NCBI GenBank assembly: GCA_031422675.1
Contig: JANPMG010000036.1
Span: 1-38,540 of the forward strand
Source of the DNA: JAENVU01 sp031422675
GTDB lineage: Bacteria; Actinomycetota; Acidimicrobiia; IMCC26256; JAENVU01
DNA length: 38,540 nt
Direction of reading: 5' to 3'
A program made the translations under genes and the position numbers. This document shows, one piece after another, positions 14,874-23,718 of the stretch. Below the pieces are notes generated by a model. That model saw nothing but the letters and a program-made list of their open reading frames with translations. It made no database searches and was not told where the DNA came from. Numbering within the stretch: the stretch's first letter is position 1; each line of letters opens with the position of its first letter.

Positions 14874-16558
14874 CCGAACCAGCGCCGAAAGTCATGAGCG
14901 TGAGCGACGCCGTGCACGAGCACGTGCAGGCGGGCGATTCGCTGCATCTCGTGGTCGGTCACAGCCGGTGGAGTGCGGCGGCGCGAGAAGTGGTGCGCCA
15001 GTGGTGGGACCGCGACCCACAGTTCGAGCTCGTGATGCTGAGCCTGTCCAGCCTCGGCGCGCTTTTCTTTCGCGGCGGTCTGGTCCGCCGAGTGGTCACC
15101 GGATACTCCGGCGACACGTTCCCGAACTTCACGCCGAACCCCTGGTTCCAGCGGGGCTACACCTCGGGCGCGGTCGAGGTGGAGCACTGGTCGTTCCTCG
15201 CCTTCGCGCAACGGCTCGAAGCCGGCGCGCGCGGTTTGCCGGCCATCGCCACGCGATCCATCGCGGGCTCGTCGATGGCCGAGAACCCCGGGTACACCAC
15301 GGTCGAGTCTGAGTTCGGCACGGTGGGCCTCCTCGCACCGCTGCGGACCGATGTCGCGATCCTGCACGCGCCCGTCGCGGACCGGCAGGGGAACGTGGCC
15401 GTGGCGTCCCCGCTGCTCGAAGGGGTGTGGGGCGCTCTGGGCGCGCGCCGGGGCGTGATCGTCACCGTGGACCGCGTGGTCGACGAGCTCCGTGACTTCT
15501 CTTCCCACGTGCGGATCCCCGCCCATCAGGTACTCGCGGTGTGTGAAGTCCCGATGGGCGCGCACCCCGGCGGGCTCTTCGCGCGGGACCTTCCGGTGGA
15601 CGGGTACGGCGAGGACTACGACTTCTGGATCGAAGCTCGGGCCGCCACCCGCCGCGACGATTACGACGAGTGGATTCGCCACTGGGTGCTCGAACCGGCC
15701 GATCAGGAGGACTACCTGGCGCGCCTCGGTCCAGATCGGATCGCCGCGCTCGCGGCCAAAGCCGATCCCGTGGACCACGCCCGCCAGGCCGGCGCCACTG
15801 CACCGGATCTGGACGCGCCGGTGAACGCGTGGGAACTCGCGGCAACCTTCGCCGCCCGTCACCTCGCCGAACGGGTCGCCGCGATCGACGCGCACGCAGT
15901 CCTCGCGGGGGCGGGAGTGGCGAACCTCGCGGCGTGGCTCGGCGTACACCAGGCGCGAGGCAATGGCCACGACGTCCGGCTCACGGCCGAGATCGGGATG
16001 TGGGACTACGAACCCATGGTGGGGGATCCGTTCGTCCTCAACCACGGCAGCTTTCCGACCGCGACGATGCTCGGCGATGCGAGCATGGTGCTCGGCGCGC
16101 TCGTCGGTGGGGCCAACACGCGCACGATCGGTTGTCTCGGCGGGGCCCAGATCGACCGGTTCGCCAACATCAACTCGACCGTGATCCCGGGCGGTCCGTT
16201 CCTCGTGGGGTCGGGTGGTGGCAACGACGTCGCGAGCGTGGCCACCGAGAACGTCGTCGTCGCCACGCTCACACCGCAACGGACTCCGGGCGAGTGTGGA
16301 TACGTCACCTCGCCGGGACACTCGGTGCGGGCGCTCGTCACCGACCTCGGGGTCCTGGAGAAGCGCGGCGACGAGTTGATCCTGACCGCGGTCCCCGCCG
16401 GGGCCGAAGCGATCGCCGAGCGGGTGTCGCGTGCGGTCCACGCCTGCGGGTGGGACCTCGCGGTCGCGGACCAGGTGAAGGAGCTGGCGGCGCCGACCGT
16501 GGCCGAGATCGAGATGTTGCGGGGCTGGGATCCGCACGGCTGGTTCCTCCGCGCCTGA
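14870..16558 (+). CDS. Fused family I CoA transferase, IpdA-IpdB-like
   Basis: A 562-residue protein holds both halves of a family I CoA transferase. Residues 1 to ~300 resemble the alpha/IpdA half (PNPWFQRGYTSGAVEVEHWS, LPAIATRSIAGSS, DVAILHAPVADRQGNVA); ~320-562 resemble the beta half (WELAATFAARHLAERV, RLTAEIGMWDYEP, GGAQIDRFANINSTVIPG, VGSGGGNDVASVA). E374 in TAEIGM sits where classical CoA transferases have the catalytic glutamate of the beta subunit. IpdA and IpdB of steroid degraders are separate chains and act as a ring-opening hydrolase; compared with my memory of those sequences, the IpdA glutamate is not conserved here, so ordinary CoA transfer is possible. It is coupled upstream to the small dehydrogenase and followed by the carotenoid oxygenase after 47 bases. 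Confidence 0.85.
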   Translation: MTEPAPKVMSVSDAVHEHVQAGDSLHLVVGHSRWSAAAREVVRQWWDRDPQFELVMLSLSSLGALFFRGGLVRRVVTGYSGDTFPNFTPNPWFQRGYTSGAVEVEHWSFLAFAQRLEAGARGLPAIATRSIAGSSMAENPGYTTVESEFGTVGLLAPLRTDVAILHAPVADRQGNVAVASPLLEGVWGALGARRGVIVTVDRVVDELRDFSSHVRIPAHQVLAVCEVPMGAHPGGLFARDLPVDGYGEDYDFWIEARAATRRDDYDEWIRHWVLEPADQEDYLARLGPDRIAALAAKADPVDHARQAGATAPDLDAPVNAWELAATFAARHLAERVAAIDAHAVLAGAGVANLAAWLGVHQARGNGHDVRLTAEIGMWDYEPMVGDPFVLNHGSFPTATMLGDASMVLGALVGGANTRTIGCLGGAQIDRFANINSTVIPGGPFLVGSGGGNDVASVATENVVVATLTPQRTPGECGYVTSPGHSVRALVTDLGVLEKRGDELILTAVPAGAEAIAERVSRAVHACGWDLAVADQVKELAAPTVAEIEMLRGWDPHGWFLRA

Positions 16559-16605
16559 CCGGTACGCTGACCGGCGCGCCGGAGACCCGGCGCCAAGGGG
16601 GAACG

Positions 16606-18033
16606 ATGACTGCAGTCGAGGAACGGCGCGAGACCGTGCCGAACCCGTACCTCGAAGGACCCTTCGCACCGATCGACGCGGAGATCACCGCGGACTGCGA
16701 GGTGATCGGCGAACTCCCGGCCGATCTCGCGGGCGTGTTCGTGCGCAACGGCTCGAACCCCAAGTACCCGCCGCCGGGTCGGTATCACTGGTTCGACGGT
16801 GACGGCATGATCCACGCGCTGCACTTCGAGAACGGCCACGCCGTCTACCGCAACCGCTACGTCGCCACCGAGGCGTTGGCACTCGAAGCGAGCGCGGGCG
16901 AGGCGATCTGGTCCGGTGTGAACGAACGACCGAACTTCTCTCGTCCGGGCGGTCCGTTCAAGGACACCGCGAACACGGATCTCGTGTTCCATCGCGGGCG
17001 TCTCCTCGCGCTGTGGTGGTTGGGCGGACCGTGTTACGAGATCGACGTCCCGTCGCTGGAAACGGTCGGCCGTTACGACTTCGGCGGGACGCTGGCGAGT
17101 CTCACCGCGCACCCGAAGCTGGATCCGGTGACCAACGAGCTCATCGTCTTCGACTACGACGTGCTGCCCCCGTATCTCACCTACGGCGTGGTGGGCGCCG
17201 ACGGCACCCTCGTGCATCGGACCGAGGTCGACCTGCCGGGTCCGCGGCTGTTGCACGACCTCGCGATCACCGAACACCACACGATCCTCATGGACTTCCC
17301 GTTGATGTGGGATCCGGAGTTGCTGGCGCAAGGCCGGACGCGGGTCACCTTCCGTGCCGACCTCCCGGCGCGATTCGGGATCATCGGCCGCCACGCGAGC
17401 GGTGGCGACGTGAAGTGGTTCGACGCCGAGTCCTGCTACATGTATCACACCATCAACGCGTGGGAAACGGGCGACGAGATCGTGCTCGTGGGGTGTCGGA
17501 TCGAGAACCCGCTGGCCGACGGCGACCGTGCGCGCGTGCCCCACATCGATGTGTTGCGGCTCGAACCGTTCCTGCACGAATGGCGGTTCAATCTCGTGAC
17601 CGGCACCGTACGCGAGCGCGCGCTGGACGACGTGATGACCGAGTTCCCCCGGATGGACAATCGATTGCTCGGCCGGCCCTCTCGTACCGCGTACAGCCCC
17701 CACATCGCGCCCGCGCCGGAGCTGCTCTTCGACGGGTTCGTCAAGTACGACACCACCACCGGCGCGTCCGAGACCCATCGTTACGGCGACGGGCGCTACG
17801 GCGGCGAGACCGTGTTTGCGCCGCGGGTCGGCGCCACCGCCGCCGACGACGACGGTTACGTGTTGACGTTCGTCACCGATGCCGTGACCGGTGAGTCCGA
17901 GGTGATCGTGGTGGACGCGCAACGAGCCGCCGACGCGCCGGTGTGCCGGGTCCGGATTCCCCAACGGGTGCCGATCGGGTACCACTCGTGGTGGATCGAC
18001 GCCGGCGAGTTGGCGCGCACCGCACGCGGATGA
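16606..18033 (+). CDS. Carotenoid cleavage oxygenase family protein
   Basis: A 475-residue seven-bladed propeller dioxygenase. All four iron-binding histidines are identifiable: H169 (LTAHPKLD), H217 (LLHDLAITEHH), H281 (YMYHTINAWE) and H460 (GYHSWW). Other marks are FVRNGSNPKYPPPGRYHWFDGDGM at residues 45-68 and YSPHIAP. The family uses non-haem Fe(II) and O2 to cleave a C=C bond in carotenoids, apocarotenoids or stilbenes, giving aldehydes or ketones. The substrate cannot be told here. The ATG at 16606 follows AAGGGGG; the far longer upstream reading overlaps the CoA transferase and is spurious. A perfect 12-bp palindrome CCGGCGCGCCGG (16571-16582) lies in the leader. Its stop overlaps the thiolase ATG (ATGA). 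A place inside an acyl-CoA degradation cluster suggests catabolism of the cleavage product. Confidence 0.92.
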   Translation: MTAVEERRETVPNPYLEGPFAPIDAEITADCEVIGELPADLAGVFVRNGSNPKYPPPGRYHWFDGDGMIHALHFENGHAVYRNRYVATEALALEASAGEAIWSGVNERPNFSRPGGPFKDTANTDLVFHRGRLLALWWLGGPCYEIDVPSLETVGRYDFGGTLASLTAHPKLDPVTNELIVFDYDVLPPYLTYGVVGADGTLVHRTEVDLPGPRLLHDLAITEHHTILMDFPLMWDPELLAQGRTRVTFRADLPARFGIIGRHASGGDVKWFDAESCYMYHTINAWETGDEIVLVGCRIENPLADGDRARVPHIDVLRLEPFLHEWRFNLVTGTVRERALDDVMTEFPRMDNRLLGRPSRTAYSPHIAPAPELLFDGFVKYDTTTGASETHRYGDGRYGGETVFAPRVGATAADDDGYVLTFVTDAVTGESEVIVVDAQRAADAPVCRVRIPQRVPIGYHSWWIDAGELARTARG

Positions 18034-19259
18034 ACGCCACGTTCGTCCTCGGCGGTGCGCAAACCGATTTCCTCCGCAACTGGACCCGTGAGGGCGCGAC
18101 GCTCGCGGATCTGATCGCGGAGCCGGTGCACGCGGCGCTGACCGATGCCCAGATCGAGGCCGCCGACGTTGAGGTGGCCCATGTCGGCAACTTCGCGTCC
18201 GAGATCTACTGCGGTCAGGGTCATCTCGGCGGTCTCCTCGTGGAAGCCGATCCCGCGTTCTCGGGGCTCCCGACCTCGCGCCACGAAGCCGCGTGCGCCT
18301 CGGGGAGTGTGGCAGTCCTCGCAGCAATGGCTGATCTCGAAGCCGGCCGGTACGACGTGGCGGTGGTGGTGGGCGTCGAGATGATGCGCAACGTGGGGAC
18401 CGCGGCGGCCGTCGGCAACCTCGGCGCGGCGGCGTGGGTGCCGGACGAAACCGAGGGCATCCCGATGGTGTGGCCCGAGGTGTTCGCCACCCTCGGCGAC
18501 GAGTACGACCGCCGGTACGGTCTGGACGACGCGCACCTCCGCGCGATCGCACGGAACAGCTTCGCCAACGCCCGACGCAACCCGCTCGCCCAGACTCGGC
18601 GATGGGAGCTTCCGGAGGGTGCGTTCACCGACGACGATCACGACAATCCGCGCGTCGCGGGCCGATTGCGTCGTCACGATTGCTCGCAGATCACCGACGG
18701 TGGGGCGTGCGTCGTGTTGGCGAACGCCCGCTTTGCGAGCGAATGGGCCCGCGCGCGATCCGTGGACCTGGACACCATCGCGCGCATTGCGGGCTGGGGT
18801 CACCGCACCGCACGGATGAGCTACGCGGGGAAGTTGGCGGACTCGAACGGTGAGCAGTTCGTGTTCCCCCACGTGCGTGGCACGATCACCGACGCGTTCG
18901 AGCGCGCCGGTCTCGCCGACGTGCACGGACTCGACGCCATCGAATGTCACGACTGCTTCACCACCACGCACTACATGGCCATCGACCACTTCGGGATCAC
19001 CGAGCCGGGCGAGTCGTGGAAGGCGATCGAGAGCGGTGACGTCTTCGCCGACGGTCCGCTGCCGATCAACCCCTCCGGGGGACTCATCGGGTGCGGGCAT
19101 CCGGTGGGTGCGTCGGGCGTGCGGATGCTCTTCGACGTGGCGAAGCAGGTGCAGGGCCGGGCGGGCGATTGCCAGGTGGAGGGCGCCCGCACCGCCGCGA
19201 CCCTGAACATCGGCGGCAGCGCCACCACGAGCGTCTCGTTCGTGGTGAGTACCGCCTGA
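18030..19259 (+). CDS. SCP2-type thiolase / acetyl-CoA acyltransferase
   Basis: A 409-residue thiolase with a complete active site: nucleophile C89 (HEAACASGS), H307 (ECHDCFTT), and C355/H357 (GGLIGCGHPVGASG). This is the SCP-x/FadA5-like arrangement of peroxisomal-type and actinobacterial thiolases, which cleave 3-ketoacyl-CoA with CoA to release acetyl- or propionyl-CoA. It is cytoplasmic. The ATG at 18030 overlaps the oxygenase stop (ATGA), so dehydrogenase, CoA transferase, oxygenase and thiolase form one operon from 13785. Length is normal. It should be catalytically competent, in contrast to the second thiolase at 24094. Confidence 0.93.
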   Translation: MNATFVLGGAQTDFLRNWTREGATLADLIAEPVHAALTDAQIEAADVEVAHVGNFASEIYCGQGHLGGLLVEADPAFSGLPTSRHEAACASGSVAVLAAMADLEAGRYDVAVVVGVEMMRNVGTAAAVGNLGAAAWVPDETEGIPMVWPEVFATLGDEYDRRYGLDDAHLRAIARNSFANARRNPLAQTRRWELPEGAFTDDDHDNPRVAGRLRRHDCSQITDGGACVVLANARFASEWARARSVDLDTIARIAGWGHRTARMSYAGKLADSNGEQFVFPHVRGTITDAFERAGLADVHGLDAIECHDCFTTTHYMAIDHFGITEPGESWKAIESGDVFADGPLPINPSGGLIGCGHPVGASGVRMLFDVAKQVQGRAGDCQVEGARTAATLNIGGSATTSVSFVVSTA

Positions 19260-19276
19260 GCCCTCGCATTCCGCTC

Positions 19277-19282
19277 TAGTCT
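19277..19282 (+). promoter_or_regulatory. Putative leaderless -10 box (TAGTCT) for the ABC transporter operon
   Basis: TAGTCT lies 8 bases before the ATG at 19291, with only CCCCGCGC between and no ribosome binding site. If used, the importer operon has its own promoter, separate from the thiolase operon that ends at 19259. No convincing -35 box is seen. Confidence 0.4.
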
Positions 19283-19290
19283 CCCCGCGC

Positions 19291-20301
19291 ATGGGACGGG
19301 TCGCGCTCGCCGGGGTGACGAAGAAGTTCGGTGACGTGACCGCCGTGGACCACCTCGACCTCGACGTCGCCGACCGTGAGTTCCTCGTGCTGCTCGGCCC
19401 GTCGGGCTGCGGGAAGTCCACGGCGCTACGCATGATCGCCGGCCTCGATGAACTCACCGAGGGCACGATCACGATCGGGGATCGGGTCGTGAACGACGTC
19501 GAACCCAAGGACCGCGACCTCGCGATGGTGTTCCAGAGCTACGCGCTCTACCCGCACCTCACGGTCCGCAAGAACATCGAGTTCCCGCTTCGGACCCGCG
19601 GGATCCCGAAAGACGAACGGGCGGCCCAGGTGGCGACCGCGGCGGAGTCGCTCGGACTGGGCGACCTGCTGGACCGCAAGCCCGGCCAGCTCTCCGGTGG
19701 GCAGCGGCAACGGGTGGCGCTCGCGCGTGCGATCGTGCGGAACCCGCAGGCGTTCCTCATGGACGAACCGCTCTCGAACCTGGACGCCAAACTGCGCGTG
19801 CAGACGCGCGCCGAGTTGGTGGAGTTGGCGCAGCGGTTGCAGGCCACCGTCATCTACGTCACCCACGACCAGGTGGAGGCGATGACGATGGGCGACCGGA
19901 TCGCGATCATGAAGGACGGGGTTCTGCAACAAGTGGGCCCGCCGCAGGCGGTCTACGAGCGGCCCGAGAATCTGTTCGTGGCCCGCTTCATCGGTACGCC
20001 GCCGATGAACACGATCCCCGGCGAACTCGCCGGCGCGGGCCCGGACATCGTCATCGGGGTACGGCCGGAACATCTCCACCTCGGCGCGGTCACAGGTCCC
20101 GGGATCGACGCGACCGTCGCGGTCATCGAGTCCCTCGGCCACGAGCGCCATGTGATCTGCCGACTCGCCGACACCACCATGGTGATCGTGCGCCAAGCGA
20201 TCGGGGTGGACCCGCCGGCGGCGAACGGACCGGTCCGGCTGCGCTACGACGCCGCGCACACTCACCGCTTCGATGCTGTCACCGAGAACCGGATCGGCTG
20301 A
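19291..20301 (+). CDS. ABC transporter ATPase, UgpC/MsmK/MalK type
   Basis: A 336-residue ATPase with Walker A GPSGCGKST (36-44), Q-loop (VFQSYALYPHL), signature LSGGQ (134-138), Walker B FLMDEP (155-160), H-loop VTHDQ, and the C-terminal IMKDGVLQQVGPPQAVYERP leading into a TOBE/OB-fold regulatory domain. This C-terminal domain marks the CUT1 carbohydrate/glycerol-3-phosphate importers. It is slightly shorter than UgpC/MalK (~360), the shortfall being in the TOBE region. It sits at the cytoplasmic face with the two permeases encoded directly downstream. Gene order ATPase, permease, permease, binding protein is consistent with a complete CUT1 importer; the substrate is uncertain. Confidence 0.94.
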   Translation: MGRVALAGVTKKFGDVTAVDHLDLDVADREFLVLLGPSGCGKSTALRMIAGLDELTEGTITIGDRVVNDVEPKDRDLAMVFQSYALYPHLTVRKNIEFPLRTRGIPKDERAAQVATAAESLGLGDLLDRKPGQLSGGQRQRVALARAIVRNPQAFLMDEPLSNLDAKLRVQTRAELVELAQRLQATVIYVTHDQVEAMTMGDRIAIMKDGVLQQVGPPQAVYERPENLFVARFIGTPPMNTIPGELAGAGPDIVIGVRPEHLHLGAVTGPGIDATVAVIESLGHERHVICRLADTTMVIVRQAIGVDPPAANGPVRLRYDAAHTHRFDAVTENRIG

Positions 20302-20305
20302 TCGG

Positions 20306-21208
20306 ATGACGTCGAGATCGCGGGCCCGGCGCCGGCGTCGCGAAGCCTCGCTTGGTTACTTCCTCTTGCTCCCGGCCGTCGCCATCTTTGCGGTCTTCAT
20401 CTTCTATCCGTTCCTGCGCAACTTCGTGCTCGGCTTCTACCTCAACCCGCCGTTCCCGAACCTCCCGAAGCGGTGGGTCGGCCTCGACCAGTACCGCGAG
20501 ATTCTCGGCAGCGAGAGCTTCGCCGACAGTCTCAAGACCACGATCGCGTTCGCGTTCCTCACCGTGCCCGCGGGGATCGCGCTCGGGCTCGCGCTCGCGG
20601 TCGCCGCGAATCGCAAACTGCGTGGGATCGGGATCTACCGCACGATCTTCTCGTCGACGGTGGCCACGTCGGTGGCGGTCGCGGCCGTCATCTTCTCGAT
20701 GCTCTTCAACCCGATCGTCGGACTCCTGCCGTGGCTCGGCGTCAACCCCACGCCTCCCATCATCGAGAACCCGGATCTGGCGCTCGGCGCAGTCGCGTTG
20801 GTGACGGTGTGGCAGACCCTCGGGCTCACGTTCATCCTCCTCTCCGCCGGGTTGCAGGCGATTCCGGAGGATCTCTACGAGGCCGCCGCGCTCGACGGTG
20901 CGGGCGCGACGACCCGATTCTGGCGGGTCACGCTGCCGATGCTCTCGCCCACGTTGTTCTTCGCGGTGGTGGTCGGGTCGATTCACGCGTTCCAGAGCTT
21001 CGGTCAGATCGACCTCATCACGGGCGGCGGCCCGTTCAAACGCACGAATGTTCTGACCTATTCGATCTACAGCGAGCTCACCACCGTGAACCACGCCGCG
21101 AACCCGGGCAAAGCGGCGGTCCTGGCGATCGGACTGTTCGTGATCACGCTCGGTCTTGCGCTCGTACAGATCCGGGTGCTGGAACGGCGGGTGCACTATG
21201 CGCGGTGA
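20306..21208 (+). CDS. ABC transporter permease, UgpA/MalF type
   Basis: A 300-residue inner-membrane protein with about six hydrophobic segments, starting after a basic N-terminus (MTSRSRARRRRREASLGYFL). The EAA loop EAAALDGAGATTRFWRVTLP, which docks on the ATPase, is intact (around residues 200-220). The ATG at 20306 is 4 bases after the ATPase stop. Motifs near the end, ITGGGPFKRTNVLTYSIY, are typical of CUT1 permease 1. It forms a heterodimer with the next gene product. Confidence 0.93.
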   Translation: MTSRSRARRRRREASLGYFLLLPAVAIFAVFIFYPFLRNFVLGFYLNPPFPNLPKRWVGLDQYREILGSESFADSLKTTIAFAFLTVPAGIALGLALAVAANRKLRGIGIYRTIFSSTVATSVAVAAVIFSMLFNPIVGLLPWLGVNPTPPIIENPDLALGAVALVTVWQTLGLTFILLSAGLQAIPEDLYEAAALDGAGATTRFWRVTLPMLSPTLFFAVVVGSIHAFQSFGQIDLITGGGPFKRTNVLTYSIYSELTTVNHAANPGKAAVLAIGLFVITLGLALVQIRVLERRVHYAR

Positions 21209-22052
21209 GGCTCGGCGGTGGGAGACGCCCGGCGCCCGGCGCCTTCGCAAGATCGGGAGCTACGGGATCCTCACGCTGCTCGCCGTCGTGGTGCTGTTCC
21301 CGGTCTACATCACGGTCGTGAACTCGCTGCTCCGTCCGATCGACATCGCATCCCGCCCGCCCAAGTTCTTCCCGACCGATCCGAACTGGTCGAGTTACTC
21401 GGAAGCGTGGACCGACGGTCACATGGCGAAGTACCTGGTGAACAGCTTTATCGTGACCATTGCGATCACCGTCGGCCAGGTGGTGACCGCAGTGTTCGCG
21501 GGGTATGCGTTCGCGTTCTTGGAGTTCCCCTTCAAGCGCACGCTCTTCGTGACCTTTCTCGCCACGCTGATGGTGCCGTTCGAAGTCACGGTGGTCACGA
21601 ACCTGGACACGGTCAATGCACTCGGCTGGTACGACACGTATCAGGGCCTGGCCGTGCCGTTCCTGGCGACGGGCTTCGGCGCGTTCCTGGTGCGTCAGGC
21701 GTTCCTCCAGGTGCCGCGAGACCTGTCCGACGCGGCCGCACTGGACGGATACGGCCACTGGAAGTTCATGACCCGCGTGGCGGTCCCGTTGGCGCGCCCG
21801 GCAATCGCGGCGCTCACGGTGTTCGGCTTTCTCGGGGCATGGAACCAATACCTCTGGCCGTTGCTCGCCACGAAGGACGACCGCCTGCGGACCGTCCAGA
21901 TCGGTCTGAAGCAGCTACGCGGCACCAGCCTCGACGCGGTCAACGTGACCTTCGCCGGCGCGGTCATCGCGGTGATCCCGATCGCGATCATTCTCTTGCT
22001 GTTCCAGAAGCACCTGGTCCGCGGTCTGACCGCCGGTGCTGTGAAAGGCTGA
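21198..22052 (+). CDS. ABC transporter permease, UgpE/MalG type
   Basis: A 284-residue membrane protein with about six hydrophobic segments. The EAA-like loop reads DAAALDGYGHWKFMTRVAVP, followed by the CUT1 permease 2 segment FLGAWNQYLWPL. Its ATG at 21198 lies 11 bases inside the previous permease gene, indicating tight coupling. It pairs with the 20306-21208 product. Confidence 0.93.
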   Translation: MRGEARRWETPGARRLRKIGSYGILTLLAVVVLFPVYITVVNSLLRPIDIASRPPKFFPTDPNWSSYSEAWTDGHMAKYLVNSFIVTIAITVGQVVTAVFAGYAFAFLEFPFKRTLFVTFLATLMVPFEVTVVTNLDTVNALGWYDTYQGLAVPFLATGFGAFLVRQAFLQVPRDLSDAAALDGYGHWKFMTRVAVPLARPAIAALTVFGFLGAWNQYLWPLLATKDDRLRTVQIGLKQLRGTSLDAVNVTFAGAVIAVIPIAIILLLFQKHLVRGLTAGAVKG

Positions 22053-22080
22053 GCCGTCGTCGCCGATCCGGAGAGTGTCC

Positions 22081-23505
22081 ATGTTGCGGTTCCATCGTCT
22101 TCGCCTGCCGAGTGTCATCGTCGTGGCTGCACTCGCCGTGGGTGCGTGCAGCAGTAGCGGCAGCAGCGGGAAGGCCGATGGGGGGAAGGCCGATGGCGGG
22201 AATGCTGCCAATGCGTGTCCGGTGGCGGCACTGGCCAGGGCGTCCGGGCCGGTCACGATCACGTTCTGGCACGGCTTGAACCGCGCCAACGAGGAGTCGC
22301 TCCAACGGCTCGTCGTGAAGTTCAACGGACAACAGACCAAGGTGAAGGTCGATCTCGTCAACCAGACCGGCTACGAGGAGATCCTGCGCAAGTGGGTGGG
22401 GGGCCTCGGGACCGGTGATCTCCCCGAGCTGGGTCAGATGGAAGACACCGCCACCCAACAGATGATCGACACGCAGTCGGTCGTGCCCGTCGGCGATTGC
22501 ATCGAGGCCGATGAGTACGACGCGTCCGATCTCGTCGAGCGGGTCGTCGAGCGGTACACGGTGAACGGCAAGCTCTATCCGATGCCGTTCAACGTCTCGA
22601 ATCCGGTCCTGTACTACGACAAGGTCGCGTTCCGTGCGGCCGGCCTGGACCCTGAGAAGCCGCCGGCCACGTTGGCCGAGGTGAAGGCGGCCTCGGTGAA
22701 GATCAAGGCGCTCGGATACCAGTCCGGTTTCGGGCTGAAGCTGAACCCGTGGTACCTCGAGCAGTGGGCGTCGAAGGCGGACACGCTCTACGTGAACAAC
22801 GAGAACGGGCGGACGGCGCGCGCCACGAAGGTGGAGTTCGACGACGCCACCGGTCGGGCCACCTTTGCATGGATGAAGGACATGGTCGACTCCGGGCTCG
22901 CGCGCACAAACCCGGACACGGGACCGAACAACTTCGACAACCTGTTGGGCATCCGGCCTCAGGTCAAGGCGCAAGCGATGACCATCGACAGCTCGGCTGC
23001 GCTCGGCACCATCTCGCAGGTCTTCGCGAGCGGTGAGAGCGGTGGCGTCGAACTCGGAGTGGGACCAATGCCGGGTCCGTCCGGCGCGGGTGGTGTCCTC
23101 GTGGGCGGCGGTGCGCTCTACATGTCGAAGAAGAGTGCACCGGAGAAGATCGCGGCCACGTGGGAGTTCGTGAAGTTCCTCGTGCAGGCGGACACGCAGG
23201 CCACCTTCGCGGCTGAGACCGGATACGTCCCGATCAGCAAGGAATCGGTGAAGGACGCCGTCCTGCTCGCGCAGTGGGCGAAGGAGCCGGGGTACAAGGT
23301 CGCGTACGACCAACTCCTCGCGGGCAAGGACAACGTCGCCACTGCCGGTCCGGTCATCGGTGACTACGCCGGGGTGCGGGATGTCGTCCGGGACGCCGAA
23401 ACCAAGATGCTCGCCGAAGGCACCAATCCGAAGGCGGCGTTGAGCGCCGCGGCCGCCGCCGCCACGAAGGTGATCCAGGACTACAACGCCCGCGTCGTGG
23501 GCTGA
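22081..23505 (+). CDS. ABC transporter substrate-binding lipoprotein, UgpB-like
   Basis: A 474-residue lipoprotein. The signal peptide ends in the lipobox AVGAC (C23), followed by a Ser/Gly/Lys linker with two copies of GKADGG. The mature domain resembles CUT1 binding proteins: TITFWHGLNRANEESLQRLV, LVNQTGYEEILRKWV, MPFNVSNPVLYYDKVAFRAA and KSAPEKIAATWEFVKFL. FWH near the start recalls UgpB, the sn-glycerol-3-phosphate (and phosphodiester) receptor, but a sugar substrate is equally possible. The ATG at 22081 has GGAG 7 bases upstream; a GTG at 22075 is too close to that site. It is the last gene of the importer operon, 28 bases after the second permease. Confidence 0.92.
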   Translation: MLRFHRLRLPSVIVVAALAVGACSSSGSSGKADGGKADGGNAANACPVAALARASGPVTITFWHGLNRANEESLQRLVVKFNGQQTKVKVDLVNQTGYEEILRKWVGGLGTGDLPELGQMEDTATQQMIDTQSVVPVGDCIEADEYDASDLVERVVERYTVNGKLYPMPFNVSNPVLYYDKVAFRAAGLDPEKPPATLAEVKAASVKIKALGYQSGFGLKLNPWYLEQWASKADTLYVNNENGRTARATKVEFDDATGRATFAWMKDMVDSGLARTNPDTGPNNFDNLLGIRPQVKAQAMTIDSSAALGTISQVFASGESGGVELGVGPMPGPSGAGGVLVGGGALYMSKKSAPEKIAATWEFVKFLVQADTQATFAAETGYVPISKESVKDAVLLAQWAKEPGYKVAYDQLLAGKDNVATAGPVIGDYAGVRDVVRDAETKMLAEGTNPKAALSAAAAAATKVIQDYNARVVG

Positions 23506-23517
23506 ACCCATCAGCTC

Positions 23518-23546
23518 GTGACTCGTTCGCATGGCGGTCCTACACT
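23518..23546 (+). promoter_or_regulatory. Putative sigma-70-type promoter of the vapB-like gene
   Basis: GTGACT (23518-23523) and TACACT (23541-23546) are exactly 17 bases apart, each matching 4 of 6 consensus bases (TTGACA/TATAAT). The ATG at 23554 is 7 bases past the -10 box, so the transcript would be leaderless. Confidence 0.45.
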
Positions 23547-23553
23547 GGGGCGG

Positions 23554-23718
23554 ATGTCCGTTGTGCCCCATCCGGATGAGCCGGTTTCACTCACGCTTCT
23601 TCCACCAGCGGAAGCGTTGAAGGTTGCGCGGCGGCTCTCGAGCGTCGATGAGTTAGCCCTCGAGGGTGTCACCGACGACGAATGGGCTGCGTTCGAGCAG
23701 GCGCTCACTGAACGGTGA
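23554..23718 (+). CDS. VapB-like antitoxin (intact, partner degraded)
   Basis: A 54-residue acidic protein: MSVVPHPDEPVSLTLLPPAE, then a leucine-rich helical part ending TDDEWAAFEQALTER. No DNA-binding domain of a named family is obvious. Assignment rests on size, acidity, the Asp-Glu-Trp-containing C-terminal helix common in VapB toxin-binding tails, and the 4-base overlap (GTGA) with a PIN-domain gene downstream. A 36-nt upstream extension was rejected because a promoter-like sequence lies there. The downstream toxin is a pseudogene, so this antitoxin is probably an orphan. Confidence 0.65.
   Translation: MSVVPHPDEPVSLTLLPPAEALKVARRLSSVDELALEGVTDDEWAAFEQALTER

Noticed and set aside
16571..16582. 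12-bp perfect palindrome CCGGCGCGCCGG as an operator
   Set aside because: Short GC palindromes are expected by chance in such GC-rich DNA and there is no second copy.
14822..16669. 615-residue minus-strand open frame
   Set aside because: It is fully antisense to the fused CoA transferase and has no recognisable motif.
16006..18552. 848-residue open frame on the minus strand
   Set aside because: It lies opposite the CoA transferase, carotenoid oxygenase and thiolase, which have complete family motifs; the antisense frame is Arg/Pro-rich, as usual for high-GC shadow frames.
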